28,881 bases of DNA, from the NCBI GenBank assembly GCA_002450335.1, contig DJZB01000015.1, positions 1 to 28,881 on the forward strand, in the 5' to 3' direction. The translations under genes and the position numbers were made by a program. The stretch comes from Rhodobiaceae bacterium UBA6963 (GTDB lineage: Bacteria; Pseudomonadota; Alphaproteobacteria; RS24). The notes beneath the pieces were generated by a model. It was not told the origin of the DNA. It worked only from the letters and a program-made list of their open reading frames with translations, and searched no databases. Shown in pieces: positions 21,416 through 28,881 of the stretch. The number at the start of each line of letters is the position of its first letter. The stretch's first letter is position 1.

Positions 21416-24232
21416 ATGGATGAAGATCTAAGAGATTATAAGGAAACACTGAAACTTCCCCAAACCGACTTTCCTATGAAAGCCGGTCTACCGAAACGTG
21501 AGCCGGAAATTTTGGCTTATTGGGAAAAAATCGGACTCTATGACCGGTTGCGGGATGCCGCCAAAGATAAAGAAAAATTCGTGCTGCATGACGGGCCACC
21601 TTATGCCAATGGCGATATTCATATCGGACATGCGCTGAATAAAATACTCAAGGACATTATTGTTCGCTCCCGCCAGATGACAGGCAAAAACGCCGTCTAT
21701 GTACCGGGCTGGGATTGCCATGGGCTACCGATTGAATGGAAAATTGAAGAACAATATCGCGCCAAGGGACTGAACAAGGATGAAGTCCCGGCCACTGAAT
21801 TCCGTGCCGAATGCCGGAGCTTTGCTGAAAAATGGGTCGCGATACAATCGGAGCAATTTCAACGCCTCGGTATAATCGGCGATTGGGACAAACCCTATAC
21901 GACCATGGCTTTTGATGCTGAGGCCGTCATTGTTCAGGAATTCCAAAAATTCGTGATGAATGGGGCGCTTTATCGTGGTTCAAAACCTGTCATGTGGTCA
22001 GTGGTTGAGAAAACCGCACTCGCCGAGGCCGAGGTTGAATATGAGGAGCATGTCTCCCCGACAATTTTTGTTAAGTTTCCTGTCAAACAAGCCGCCGACC
22101 CCGCATTAACAGAAGGGGTTTCGGCTGTTATCTGGACGACAACACCCTGGACCATACCCGGCAATCGAGCGATGGCCTGCGCCAAATCCCTCAATTACGG
22201 CTTGTATCAGGTCGGGGATGAAAAACTCATTCTGTGTGATGACCTAGCCGAGCGCGCCATGAGTGCTGCAGATATAACTGATTACCAACGCCTAAGTGAT
22301 GTTGAACCGGAAGGCCTGATTTGCGCCCATCCGTTTGCCGGACAGGGCTATGACTTTGACGTGCCGATATTGGCCGGAGATTTTGTGACTGCCGAAACAG
22401 GGACAGGACTGGTCCATATTGCCCCCGGGCATGGTCAGGACGACTTTGAACTTGGTTTAAAACACAGAATAGAAGTCCCTTTTACAGTTGACGAGGCAGG
22501 TGTCTATTTTGACCATGTGCCGATTTTCGCCGGTAAAAGAGTGCTGGATGAAAATGGCAAAAACGGCGATGCCAATGGCGCTGTTATTACGGCACTGATT
22601 GAGGCCAACGCGCTTTTTGCCAAGGGCAAATTACGTCACCAATATCCCCATAGCTGGCGGTCTAAAGCCCCGTTAATTTTCAGAAACACACCACAATGGT
22701 TCGTGTCTATGGAGCACAATAATCTGCGAGATAAAGCCCTGAAAGCCATTGATGAGGTCAACTGGTTCCCAAAAGCCGGGCGTAACAGAATTCATGCCAT
22801 GATAGAAAACCGCCCCGACTGGGTGCTGTCTCGTCAACGCGCTTGGGGTGTGCCGCTAACGGTCTTTATGCACCGCCAATCGGGGGAGATTTTACGTGAT
22901 GAAGCCGTCAATCAACGCATTGTCGACGGGGTGAAAACCCAAGGTGCAGATGCATGGTTCAATACCGACCCGCAGGTTTTTCTGGGTGACGCCTATCAAG
23001 CATCTGATTATGAGCAAGTGACAGATATTCTCGATGTCTGGTTTGATAGCGGCACAACACACGCCTTTGTGCTGGAAGAGCGCGACAACCTTCACTGGCC
23101 TGCTGACGTCTATTTGGAAGGCTCTGACCAGCATCGTGGCTGGTTTCATTCCTCACTGCTCGAGTCCTGCGCGACACGCGGTGTCGCCCCCTATAAAAAT
23201 GTAGTTACCCACGGCTTCACCATGGATGAAAAAGGTCGCAAAATGTCCAAATCTTCGGGCAATGCTGTCGACCCTCTTAAAGTCATTGACCAGTCGGGAG
23301 CCGAGATTATCCGGCTCTGGACTACAAGTTGTGACTACAGTGAAGATCAACGCATAGGACCGGAAATCATCAAAGCCAATACAGATGCTTATCGCAAAAT
23401 GCGGAACTGCTTCCGCTTTCTGCTCGGTAACCTGTCAGGTTTCAGTGACTCAGAAAAAAGTGACCTGCAAGAACTTCCGGAGCTTGAACGTTATATGCTG
23501 CACCGCCTCAGCGAGGTCAGTGACGAGGTTCGCGCCGGATATGAGGGTTTTGACTTCAGGCGTGTATATCAAACACTGTTTAACTTTATGACAGTCGAAC
23601 TTTCGGCATTTTATTTCGACATCCGTAAGGATGCGCTATATTGCGACCCCAACGATAGCCCTGAACGACGCGGTTGCCGCACCATTATGGATATAACTTT
23701 TGACTGCCTGACAAGTTGGCTGGCACCGGTTTTGTGTTTCACAACTGAAGAAGTTTGGCAAAGCCGCTTTGGTGAAACCCGCGGTTCCATTCATGAGCAA
23801 CAATTCCCTGACATTCCCTCAGATTATAAAAATGATAATCTGGCAGAAAAATGGGACGTCATTCGCAAAATTCGCCGCGTTGTTACCGGCGCATTGGAAA
23901 TTGAACGCCAGGAAAAACGTATTGGCTCCAGTCTTGAAGCCGCACCTGTTGTTTACATCGCCAAGGCTGACTGGTTTGATAAAACGCAAGACTTGAACAT
24001 GGCCGATATTTGCATCACATCGCAGATTGATATCCGCAATGAAGCACCACCCACAGAAGCCTTCACGCTAGATGATGTCAAAGAAGTCGGCGTAACCCCG
24101 GCTTTAGCGGTTGGACAAAAATGTCGCCGGAGCTGGAAAATCTTACCGGATGTCGGCAGCATTGAAACCTATCCAGATTTAAGCCCCCGCGATGCCGAGG
24201 CTGTGTCAGCTTTTGACAATCAAAGCGGATAG
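21416..24232 (+). CDS. ileS: Isoleucyl-tRNA synthetase
   Basis: Class I synthetase charging tRNA-Ile. The 938-residue product contains PPYANGDIHIGHAL (HIGH at 69-72), a CP1 editing domain with TTTPWTIPGNRAMA and GTGLVHIAPGHGQDDFELG, DVWFDSGTTH, the KMSKS loop (about 609-613) and an anticodon-binding domain. The C-terminus QKCRRSWKILPDVG ends in LSPRDAEAV, where many bacteria have a four-cysteine zinc finger. The loss of the later cysteines looks typical of alphaproteobacteria, by recollection. ATG 21416 is chosen; TTG 21401 in frame would add five residues. Neither has a strong ribosome site, so translation may be coupled to ribF, 20 nt upstream. Confidence 0.97.
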   Translation: MDEDLRDYKETLKLPQTDFPMKAGLPKREPEILAYWEKIGLYDRLRDAAKDKEKFVLHDGPPYANGDIHIGHALNKILKDIIVRSRQMTGKNAVYVPGWDCHGLPIEWKIEEQYRAKGLNKDEVPATEFRAECRSFAEKWVAIQSEQFQRLGIIGDWDKPYTTMAFDAEAVIVQEFQKFVMNGALYRGSKPVMWSVVEKTALAEAEVEYEEHVSPTIFVKFPVKQAADPALTEGVSAVIWTTTPWTIPGNRAMACAKSLNYGLYQVGDEKLILCDDLAERAMSAADITDYQRLSDVEPEGLICAHPFAGQGYDFDVPILAGDFVTAETGTGLVHIAPGHGQDDFELGLKHRIEVPFTVDEAGVYFDHVPIFAGKRVLDENGKNGDANGAVITALIEANALFAKGKLRHQYPHSWRSKAPLIFRNTPQWFVSMEHNNLRDKALKAIDEVNWFPKAGRNRIHAMIENRPDWVLSRQRAWGVPLTVFMHRQSGEILRDEAVNQRIVDGVKTQGADAWFNTDPQVFLGDAYQASDYEQVTDILDVWFDSGTTHAFVLEERDNLHWPADVYLEGSDQHRGWFHSSLLESCATRGVAPYKNVVTHGFTMDEKGRKMSKSSGNAVDPLKVIDQSGAEIIRLWTTSCDYSEDQRIGPEIIKANTDAYRKMRNCFRFLLGNLSGFSDSEKSDLQELPELERYMLHRLSEVSDEVRAGYEGFDFRRVYQTLFNFMTVELSAFYFDIRKDALYCDPNDSPERRGCRTIMDITFDCLTSWLAPVLCFTTEEVWQSRFGETRGSIHEQQFPDIPSDYKNDNLAEKWDVIRKIRRVVTGALEIERQEKRIGSSLEAAPVVYIAKADWFDKTQDLNMADICITSQIDIRNEAPPTEAFTLDDVKEVGVTPALAVGQKCRRSWKILPDVGSIETYPDLSPRDAEAVSAFDNQSG

Positions 24233-24236
24233 CTTC

Positions 24237-24752
24237 ATGGGCACCCTCACCTCATTTAAGTCTCTCTTGAAGCAGGGGCCTGCCAGAAAAGGGCTCATAA
24301 TTTGTTTGGCTCTCCTTTTCCTCGACCAAGTGAGCAAGCATATTGTTTTGATACAAATCTCAGAAACGGAACGGGTTCAAGTTCTGCCAATCCTTGATTT
24401 TATACTCATCTGGAATACCGGCATAAGCTATGGGCTTTTTGACAGTTCTGGGATGGTTGGGCGCATCATCCTATCTGTCCTTGGCCTCCTCATAACCCTA
24501 TTTCTGCTTGTGCAAATGGCGCGCTCAACAGGAAAATGGGAACGACTCGGTTATTGTCTTATTATTGGCGGTGCGATTGGTAATATTATAGATCGCGTTA
24601 TTTATGGGGGAGTTATTGACTTCATAAGTTTTCATTATGAAAACTATTATTGGTATGTCTTTAATCTTGCCGATGTTTGGATTAGTTTAGGTGTAATAAC
24701 GATTTTACTGGACAGTTTTCTCCTGTCTGGCAAAACTCCTGATGGAGTTTAA
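24237..24752 (+). CDS. lspA: Lipoprotein signal peptidase LspA
   Basis: Inner-membrane aspartic protease (signal peptidase II) that removes the signal peptide from prolipoproteins after diacylglyceryl transfer. The 171-residue product has four membrane helices, the FLDQVSK motif (28-34), WNTGISYGLF (59-68), GGAIGNIIDR with catalytic Asp119, and FNLADVWIS with catalytic Asp146. ATG 24237 follows the ileS stop by 4 nt. An in-frame ATG at 24192 lies inside ileS and adds 15 non-conserved residues. The next two genes both encode predicted lipoproteins, which fits its function. Confidence 0.95.
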   Translation: MGTLTSFKSLLKQGPARKGLIICLALLFLDQVSKHIVLIQISETERVQVLPILDFILIWNTGISYGLFDSSGMVGRIILSVLGLLITLFLLVQMARSTGKWERLGYCLIIGGAIGNIIDRVIYGGVIDFISFHYENYYWYVFNLADVWISLGVITILLDSFLLSGKTPDGV

Positions 24753-24839
24753 TCTCCAGAATAATTAAATATTATAATGGTGTTTAATGTGCCATTACCT
24801 GATATGGAATTGCTTAACAAGGTAACAAGGAAATTGAGC

Positions 24840-25268
24840 ATGACAAATTTGAAAATGAACCGCGGCAAAAATATCCTCGGTCTTTTGTGTTTGACTCTGA
24901 CAGTCTCTGCTTGTGGCAGCGGTCTTTCAGATGCTTTCTCCTACAAAAAAAACCCACCGGATGAATTCGCCATTTTGAAAAAACAACCGCTGATTATTCC
25001 ACCTGACTATTCTTTGAAGCCACCAAATCAAGCCGGCAGTAAAATTGCCCGTGCCAGCACGCGAGTTGAGGCTGAACAAATATTGACAGGTCGAGAAGTT
25101 GATATTTCAGAAATCGCCTCAGATGGTGAGAAAGAAATTCTTGACCGCGTAGGTTCCAATCCAAGCCAAAATAATGTCCGCTCAAAAATCCAAAGTGACG
25201 GCAACACCGTTATCAGCAAAGATAAGACTATAACGGAAAACCTTATTTTAAATACGACCGGAGAATAG
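24840..25268 (+). CDS. DUF3035 family lipoprotein
   Basis: A 142-residue predicted lipoprotein of unknown function. The signal peptide is followed by the lipobox VSAC-G (Cys about 26). The mature part starts with a short Ser/Lys region, then PPDEFAILKKQPLIIPPDYSL, the DUF3035 signature, and LKPPNQAG; the rest is polar and probably flexible. AAGGA at 8-nt spacing before ATG 24840 supports this start over an in-frame ATG at 24777, which would place 21 extra residues before the signal peptide. The location between lspA and the M16 pair is conserved in alphaproteobacteria as far as I recall, hinting at a shared envelope role. Confidence 0.85.
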   Translation: MTNLKMNRGKNILGLLCLTLTVSACGSGLSDAFSYKKNPPDEFAILKKQPLIIPPDYSLKPPNQAGSKIARASTRVEAEQILTGREVDISEIASDGEKEILDRVGSNPSQNNVRSKIQSDGNTVISKDKTITENLILNTTGE

Positions 25269-25281
25269 GCTGGGTTTCGTG

Positions 25282-26697
25282 ATGCTTCTCCGGTTGTCTT
25301 TCCGGTTTTCTGGACGCCCCTTTTATATCCTGCTTATGATAATGAGCATCGCTCTTTCAGCTTGTTCGCAGTCAAGGGATAACCCGCAAAATATTAAAAC
25401 CGACACCCTTCCAAACGGCTTGGAGATTGTTGTTATCACCGACAAGAGGGCGCCGGTCATTACACATATGGTCTGGTATAAAGCCGGTGCCACTGATGAC
25501 CCAGATGGGAAATCAGGTATCGCGCATTATTTCGAACATTTGATGTTCAAAGGCACAAACACCCTCGCCTCTGGAGAATTTTCTGAGAAAATCGCTATGA
25601 TGGGGGGGAGTGAAAACGCCTTTACGTCTCATGACTATACGGCCTATTTCCAGCGCATTTCATCAGACAGGTTGGGGGAAGTCATGAAACTGGAAGCCGA
25701 CCGCATGACAAATCTTGTATTTGTCGAGGCAGAAGCCTTATCTGAACAAGATGTTGTGCTGGAAGAACGCGCATCCCGCACCGACTCTAGCCCTCTGGCT
25801 CTGCTGGGGGAAAAATTGCGTCATGTCTTGCATAAGCCGAGTCCCTATGCCCGTCCGATTATCGGCTGGCGTCACGAAATTGAAAAGTTAAACGTGGAAG
25901 ACGCAAAAGATTTTTACAAACGCTTTTACGCGCCGGATAATGCGATTCTAGTTGTTGCAGGCGATGCAGATATGCCGGAGGTTAAAAAACTCGCAGCACG
26001 TTATTATGGCGCAATCCCTCCTGCAAATAAGCCGAAAAATCAACTTATAAAAGCCGATAATTTATCTGCGCCTGAAACAATTTATATGCAAGATGTTCGT
26101 ACCCGCCAACCGGTCATGCAACGCATATACCGACTGCCTGTCTGGAATAGGGACAATGCCAAATCCTTTGCGGCTCTTGAATTGCTGATAGAAATTTTGT
26201 CATCAGGTACGACAGGGCGGTTATATCAGTCGCTTATTGTTAATGAAAAAATTGCTGTGGGCGTCGGGGGTTGGGCAGATACGATGCGCCGGGCTCATGG
26301 GGAGGCCGTGGTATATATATCGCCCAGCGACACAACACACATAGACAGCAATATTGCGCTATTAGATGAGGAAATCAAAAAACTTAAAACCGAACAGGTA
26401 ACACTTCAGGAGCTTGAACGCGCCAAGACCAAAACTCTTGCCGACACACTTTATGCACAGGACAGTCAATTTGCCCAGGCGCGGATATATGGTTCTTTAA
26501 TGTCTATTGGCCTGACAATTGAAGATGTGGGGAGGTGGACACAAGATATTGAAGCTGTTTCCGCTGCGGATATCCTGAAAGCCGCAAATTTATACCTTGA
26601 TGCAAGCCAAAGCATAACTGGTTTGCTAACACCACCTTTAGACGCTCCAAATAAAATAAAATCAGGCTCTGAAAAAGCAGAGGCGCCAACATCATGA
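25282..26697 (+). CDS. M16 family zinc metallopeptidase, predicted lipoprotein
   Basis: A 471-residue peptidase of the insulinase/processing-peptidase family. HYFEH (82-86) is the inverted zinc motif HxxEH, and VVLEERASR at about 158-166 supplies the distal zinc Glu. The N-terminal signal ends in the lipobox ALSAC (Cys28), so the enzyme is probably a membrane-tethered periplasmic lipoprotein. The C-terminal M16 half contains SSGTTGRLYQSLI. A GTG directly before the ATG is an alternative start. The stop overlaps the next gene by 4 nt (ATGA), so the two M16 proteins are translationally coupled and likely form a heterodimer like mitochondrial MPP or the PqqF-like pairs. The natural substrate is unknown. 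Confidence 0.92.
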   Translation: MLLRLSFRFSGRPFYILLMIMSIALSACSQSRDNPQNIKTDTLPNGLEIVVITDKRAPVITHMVWYKAGATDDPDGKSGIAHYFEHLMFKGTNTLASGEFSEKIAMMGGSENAFTSHDYTAYFQRISSDRLGEVMKLEADRMTNLVFVEAEALSEQDVVLEERASRTDSSPLALLGEKLRHVLHKPSPYARPIIGWRHEIEKLNVEDAKDFYKRFYAPDNAILVVAGDADMPEVKKLAARYYGAIPPANKPKNQLIKADNLSAPETIYMQDVRTRQPVMQRIYRLPVWNRDNAKSFAALELLIEILSSGTTGRLYQSLIVNEKIAVGVGGWADTMRRAHGEAVVYISPSDTTHIDSNIALLDEEIKKLKTEQVTLQELERAKTKTLADTLYAQDSQFAQARIYGSLMSIGLTIEDVGRWTQDIEAVSAADILKAANLYLDASQSITGLLTPPLDAPNKIKSGSEKAEAPTS

Positions 26698-28013
26698 AGC
26701 ACCACACCATAAACTTGATTGTTGGATTCTTTTTTCTAATAGCTTTTTCTGTAGGGCCTTTTTCATCATCCGCCGAAGCACTCGAAATACGGCAACTCAC
26801 CAGCCCAAAAGGAATAAAGCTGTGGTTTGTAAAAGACACAAACCTGCCCATTATCCAAATGAGATTTTTGTGGCGCGGCGGTGCTGCAAATTTTGATCCC
26901 GGACTCATCCGTTTTTTATCGACCATGCTTGATGAAGGTGCAGGCGACCTAGACGCCACGACCTTCCAGACCCGAAAAGAAGATTATGGCATTAAGCTCT
27001 CATTTTCTGCCGAGAAAGATAGTTTTAGCGGTTCTCTGAGTACTTTATCAAAACATAAAGATGAAGCCTTCTCTCTGCTAGCCCTTGCCGTAAACAAACC
27101 GCGCTTTGCTGATACACCGCTTGAAAGAATGCGCCAAGCGTTGATGGCCGGGCATCGCAGGAGTGCCTCAGACAGTGGCACTATTGCTTCTGAGACATGG
27201 TGGCAAAATACCTTAGCCGGACATGCTTATGGTAATGCCGTGCGCGGCACGCCGGAATTTACCCAAAAAGTAACTCAGGGTATGTTGCGCAAAGCACATC
27301 GGCAACTTTTTGCGCAGGATAATCTGATAATATCTGTTGTAGGTGATATTGAAGAAACAGATTTACTGTCTCAGATAGATAAAATTTTCGCCGAATTGCC
27401 GGTCAAAAACTCCCTTCAACAAATCAAACCATTTTCCACCTCTGATGGAAGCTTTGTTTTTGTTGATTTTCCGGGTCCTCAAACCGAAATAATTTTCGGC
27501 CATATTGGTATCCCCTTTAATGATCCCGATTATTATCCCGCACTTGTCGTGAATCATATTCTTGGTGGTGGTGGTTTTTCAGCCCGCCTCATGACTGAAA
27601 TTAGAGAAAAGCGTGGCCTTGTTTACAGCGTCTATAGCTATCTGAATGAAATAGGCTCACTGCCGGTTTGGATGGGACGGATGGGAACAAGCCACAAAAA
27701 TGTTGAAGAAGCGCTGACTGTATTACACGTTGAATTACAGCGCATGCGCGAAGATGGCCCAACTGAAATCGAGCTGAAAAATGCGAAAAATTATATTATG
27801 GGAAGTTATGCACTTGGCTTTGACAGCGGCAGAAAAATTGCGTCAAAAATGTTAACAGCTCAATATTTCGGTTTGCCACCGTCGCATTTTGAGAAACGCA
27901 ATAGTTATATCGAAGCCGTCACGCTCGAAGATGCCAGACGTGTCGCACGCCGACTTTTAAAACCCGACCAGTTGATTATTACAGCAGTCGGTCAGAAGGC
28001 CACCTCAGAGTAG
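26694..28013 (+). CDS. M16 family protein lacking the zinc motif
   Basis: A 439-residue secreted M16 homologue with a signal peptide probably cleaved after the AEA near residue 29. The place where active members carry HxxEH reads FLSTMLDEGAGDLD, so the metal ligands are absent and the protein is probably not a protease on its own. It retains the glycine-rich GGGGFSARLMTEIREKRGL, with the Arg and Tyr (VYSVYSY) that bind substrate in M16 partner subunits. The gene overlaps the preceding active M16 gene by 4 nt, so it is the likely non-catalytic partner, as the alpha subunit is in MPP. It converges on the enoyl-CoA hydratase gene with 4 nt between the stops. Confidence 0.92.
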   Translation: MKHHTINLIVGFFFLIAFSVGPFSSSAEALEIRQLTSPKGIKLWFVKDTNLPIIQMRFLWRGGAANFDPGLIRFLSTMLDEGAGDLDATTFQTRKEDYGIKLSFSAEKDSFSGSLSTLSKHKDEAFSLLALAVNKPRFADTPLERMRQALMAGHRRSASDSGTIASETWWQNTLAGHAYGNAVRGTPEFTQKVTQGMLRKAHRQLFAQDNLIISVVGDIEETDLLSQIDKIFAELPVKNSLQQIKPFSTSDGSFVFVDFPGPQTEIIFGHIGIPFNDPDYYPALVVNHILGGGGFSARLMTEIREKRGLVYSVYSYLNEIGSLPVWMGRMGTSHKNVEEALTVLHVELQRMREDGPTEIELKNAKNYIMGSYALGFDSGRKIASKMLTAQYFGLPPSHFEKRNSYIEAVTLEDARRVARRLLKPDQLIITAVGQKATSE

Positions 28014-28017
28014 AGGG

Positions 28018-28782
28018 TTACTTCCCTTTCCATTGCGGTGCGCGTTTTTCAGCAAATGCCGTCGCTCCTTCAATCGCATCTTCACTTTTCAGAATAGGTG
28101 TCGACAGAACTTTTTCTTTTTGGAACATTTCTTCGTTGGACCAGTCGCGCGCGCAGTTAACAATTTTCTTACTTGCAGCGACAGCAAGCGGGCCGTTTGC
28201 ACAGATTTTTTCTGCCATTTCAATTGCAGCTTCCAAGGCTTTACCATCCTCCACAACATGATTAACCAACCCGGTCTGGTATGCGCGTTCACTGTCAATA
28301 AAGTCGCCGGTCAAGGCAAGTTCCATAGCCAAACGGTGAAATGTCTGCGTTGGCAAGCGAAGCAGACCGCCTCCGGCTGCAACAAGGCCACGCTTCACTT
28401 CCGGCACGCCAAATTGCGAGCTTTTCGAGGCTATAATCAAATCGCAGGAAAGGGCTATTTCAAATCCACCCGCCAGCGCATAACCCTCAACAGCGGCAAT
28501 TAGTGGTTTTTCCGGAGGTGACTCGACCAAACCGGCAAAACCTTTACCCTCCAATGACGGTGACTCCCCGCTTACAAAAGCCTTCAAGTCCATACCTGAA
28601 CAAAATGTTCCGCCAGCGCCGGTCAGGATACCCACCCGGATATCCGGATTTTCATCCAGTTCCACCATCGCAGCACCAATTTTTTCGGATGCTGCACGAT
28701 TAATTGCATTTCTTGCTTGGGGTCGATTAAGGGTAATAGTCAAAATACCATTTTCAACTTGGGTGATTACTTCTTCGCTCAT
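28018..28782 (-). CDS. Enoyl-CoA hydratase/isomerase family protein
   Basis: A 254-residue crotonase-fold enzyme. RPQARNAIN near residue 20 and GAGGTFCSGMDLKAF (oxyanion-hole segment) are followed by GYALAGGFEIALSCDL and FGVPEVKRGLVAAGGG. Both acidic residues used by hydratases appear to be kept (Glu in GGFE and Glu in PEVKRG), consistent with hydration of 2-enoyl-CoA in fatty acid or amino acid breakdown. The substrate is not predictable. GGAG 6 nt before ATG 28782 supports the start. The remaining 99 nt to the end of the window carry no feature I can assign. Confidence 0.92.
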   Translation of the reverse strand: MSEEVITQVENGILTITLNRPQARNAINRAASEKIGAAMVELDENPDIRVGILTGAGGTFCSGMDLKAFVSGESPSLEGKGFAGLVESPPEKPLIAAVEGYALAGGFEIALSCDLIIASKSSQFGVPEVKRGLVAAGGGLLRLPTQTFHRLAMELALTGDFIDSERAYQTGLVNHVVEDGKALEAAIEMAEKICANGPLAVAASKKIVNCARDWSNEEMFQKEKVLSTPILKSEDAIEGATAFAEKRAPQWKGK

Positions 28783-28881
28783 AATTAACTCCGGGCTTCC
28801 CTTATTTATCTATACTAGCTTTAATAATATTTTCAGACACTATGCCTAACAAATGACATGTGATTATGTTAACCACAATAG

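Overview
The window is chromosomal DNA of moderate GC content, densely packed with genes, most likely from an alphaproteobacterium. The evidence is gene order and protein subtype: the run ribF-ileS-lspA-DUF3035 lipoprotein-M16-M16, a class IIA HAD phosphatase next to ribF, the alphaproteobacterial forms of HisRS and HisG, and a ScfR/RamB-type regulator. A free-living marine lineage is plausible (DUF3604, HupE/UreJ-like protein, many acyl-CoA enzymes), but the genus cannot be named from sequence alone. No tRNA, rRNA, CRISPR array, insertion sequence or prophage is visible.

Layout. Positions 67-1838: tadA (wobble inosine formation) and an acyl-CoA dehydrogenase. 1842-3746 (-): mutL of the endonuclease type. 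3853-8333: a tight three-gene operon encoding a membrane-anchored DUF3604 metallo-phosphoesterase-like protein, a membrane-anchored parvulin-like PPIase and a HupE/UreJ-type membrane protein. 8347-10460 (-): isocitrate lyase translationally coupled to an RraA/aldolase-like protein, divergent from a ScfR/RamB-type regulator (10741-12186). The aceA/regulator intergenic region carries an array of TGTAAA half-sites, three of them spaced exactly 9 bp apart and running up to the regulator's start codon. 12275-16286: hisS, hisZ and hisG. 16641-18621: groES-groEL with a heat-shock-like promoter and a strong terminator. 18675-19445 (-): a DHRS4-like SDR. 19560-28013: HAD phosphatase, ribF, ileS, lspA, a DUF3035 lipoprotein and two M16 peptidase-family proteins. 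28018-28782 (-): an enoyl-CoA hydratase.

Most unusual item: the hisZ gene (13912-15225) encodes about 60-70 extra N-terminal residues that form a Cro/YdaS-like helix-turn-helix, fused in frame to the HisRS-like regulatory subunit of ATP phosphoribosyltransferase. The 161 bp upstream hold seven TTCA/TGAA half-sites, most of them in inverted repeats. Together with a HisG that has an additional C-terminal domain, this suggests a histidine-biosynthesis sensor that may also bind its own promoter. That is a hypothesis from sequence only.

Other functional groupings: the glyoxylate shunt (aceA) with its probable local regulator and an aldolase/decarboxylase-like partner; lspA followed directly by two predicted lipoprotein genes, possible substrates of the peptidase; an active M16 protease paired with a partner lacking the zinc motif; and the DUF3604/PPIase/HupE envelope operon, whose function is not established.
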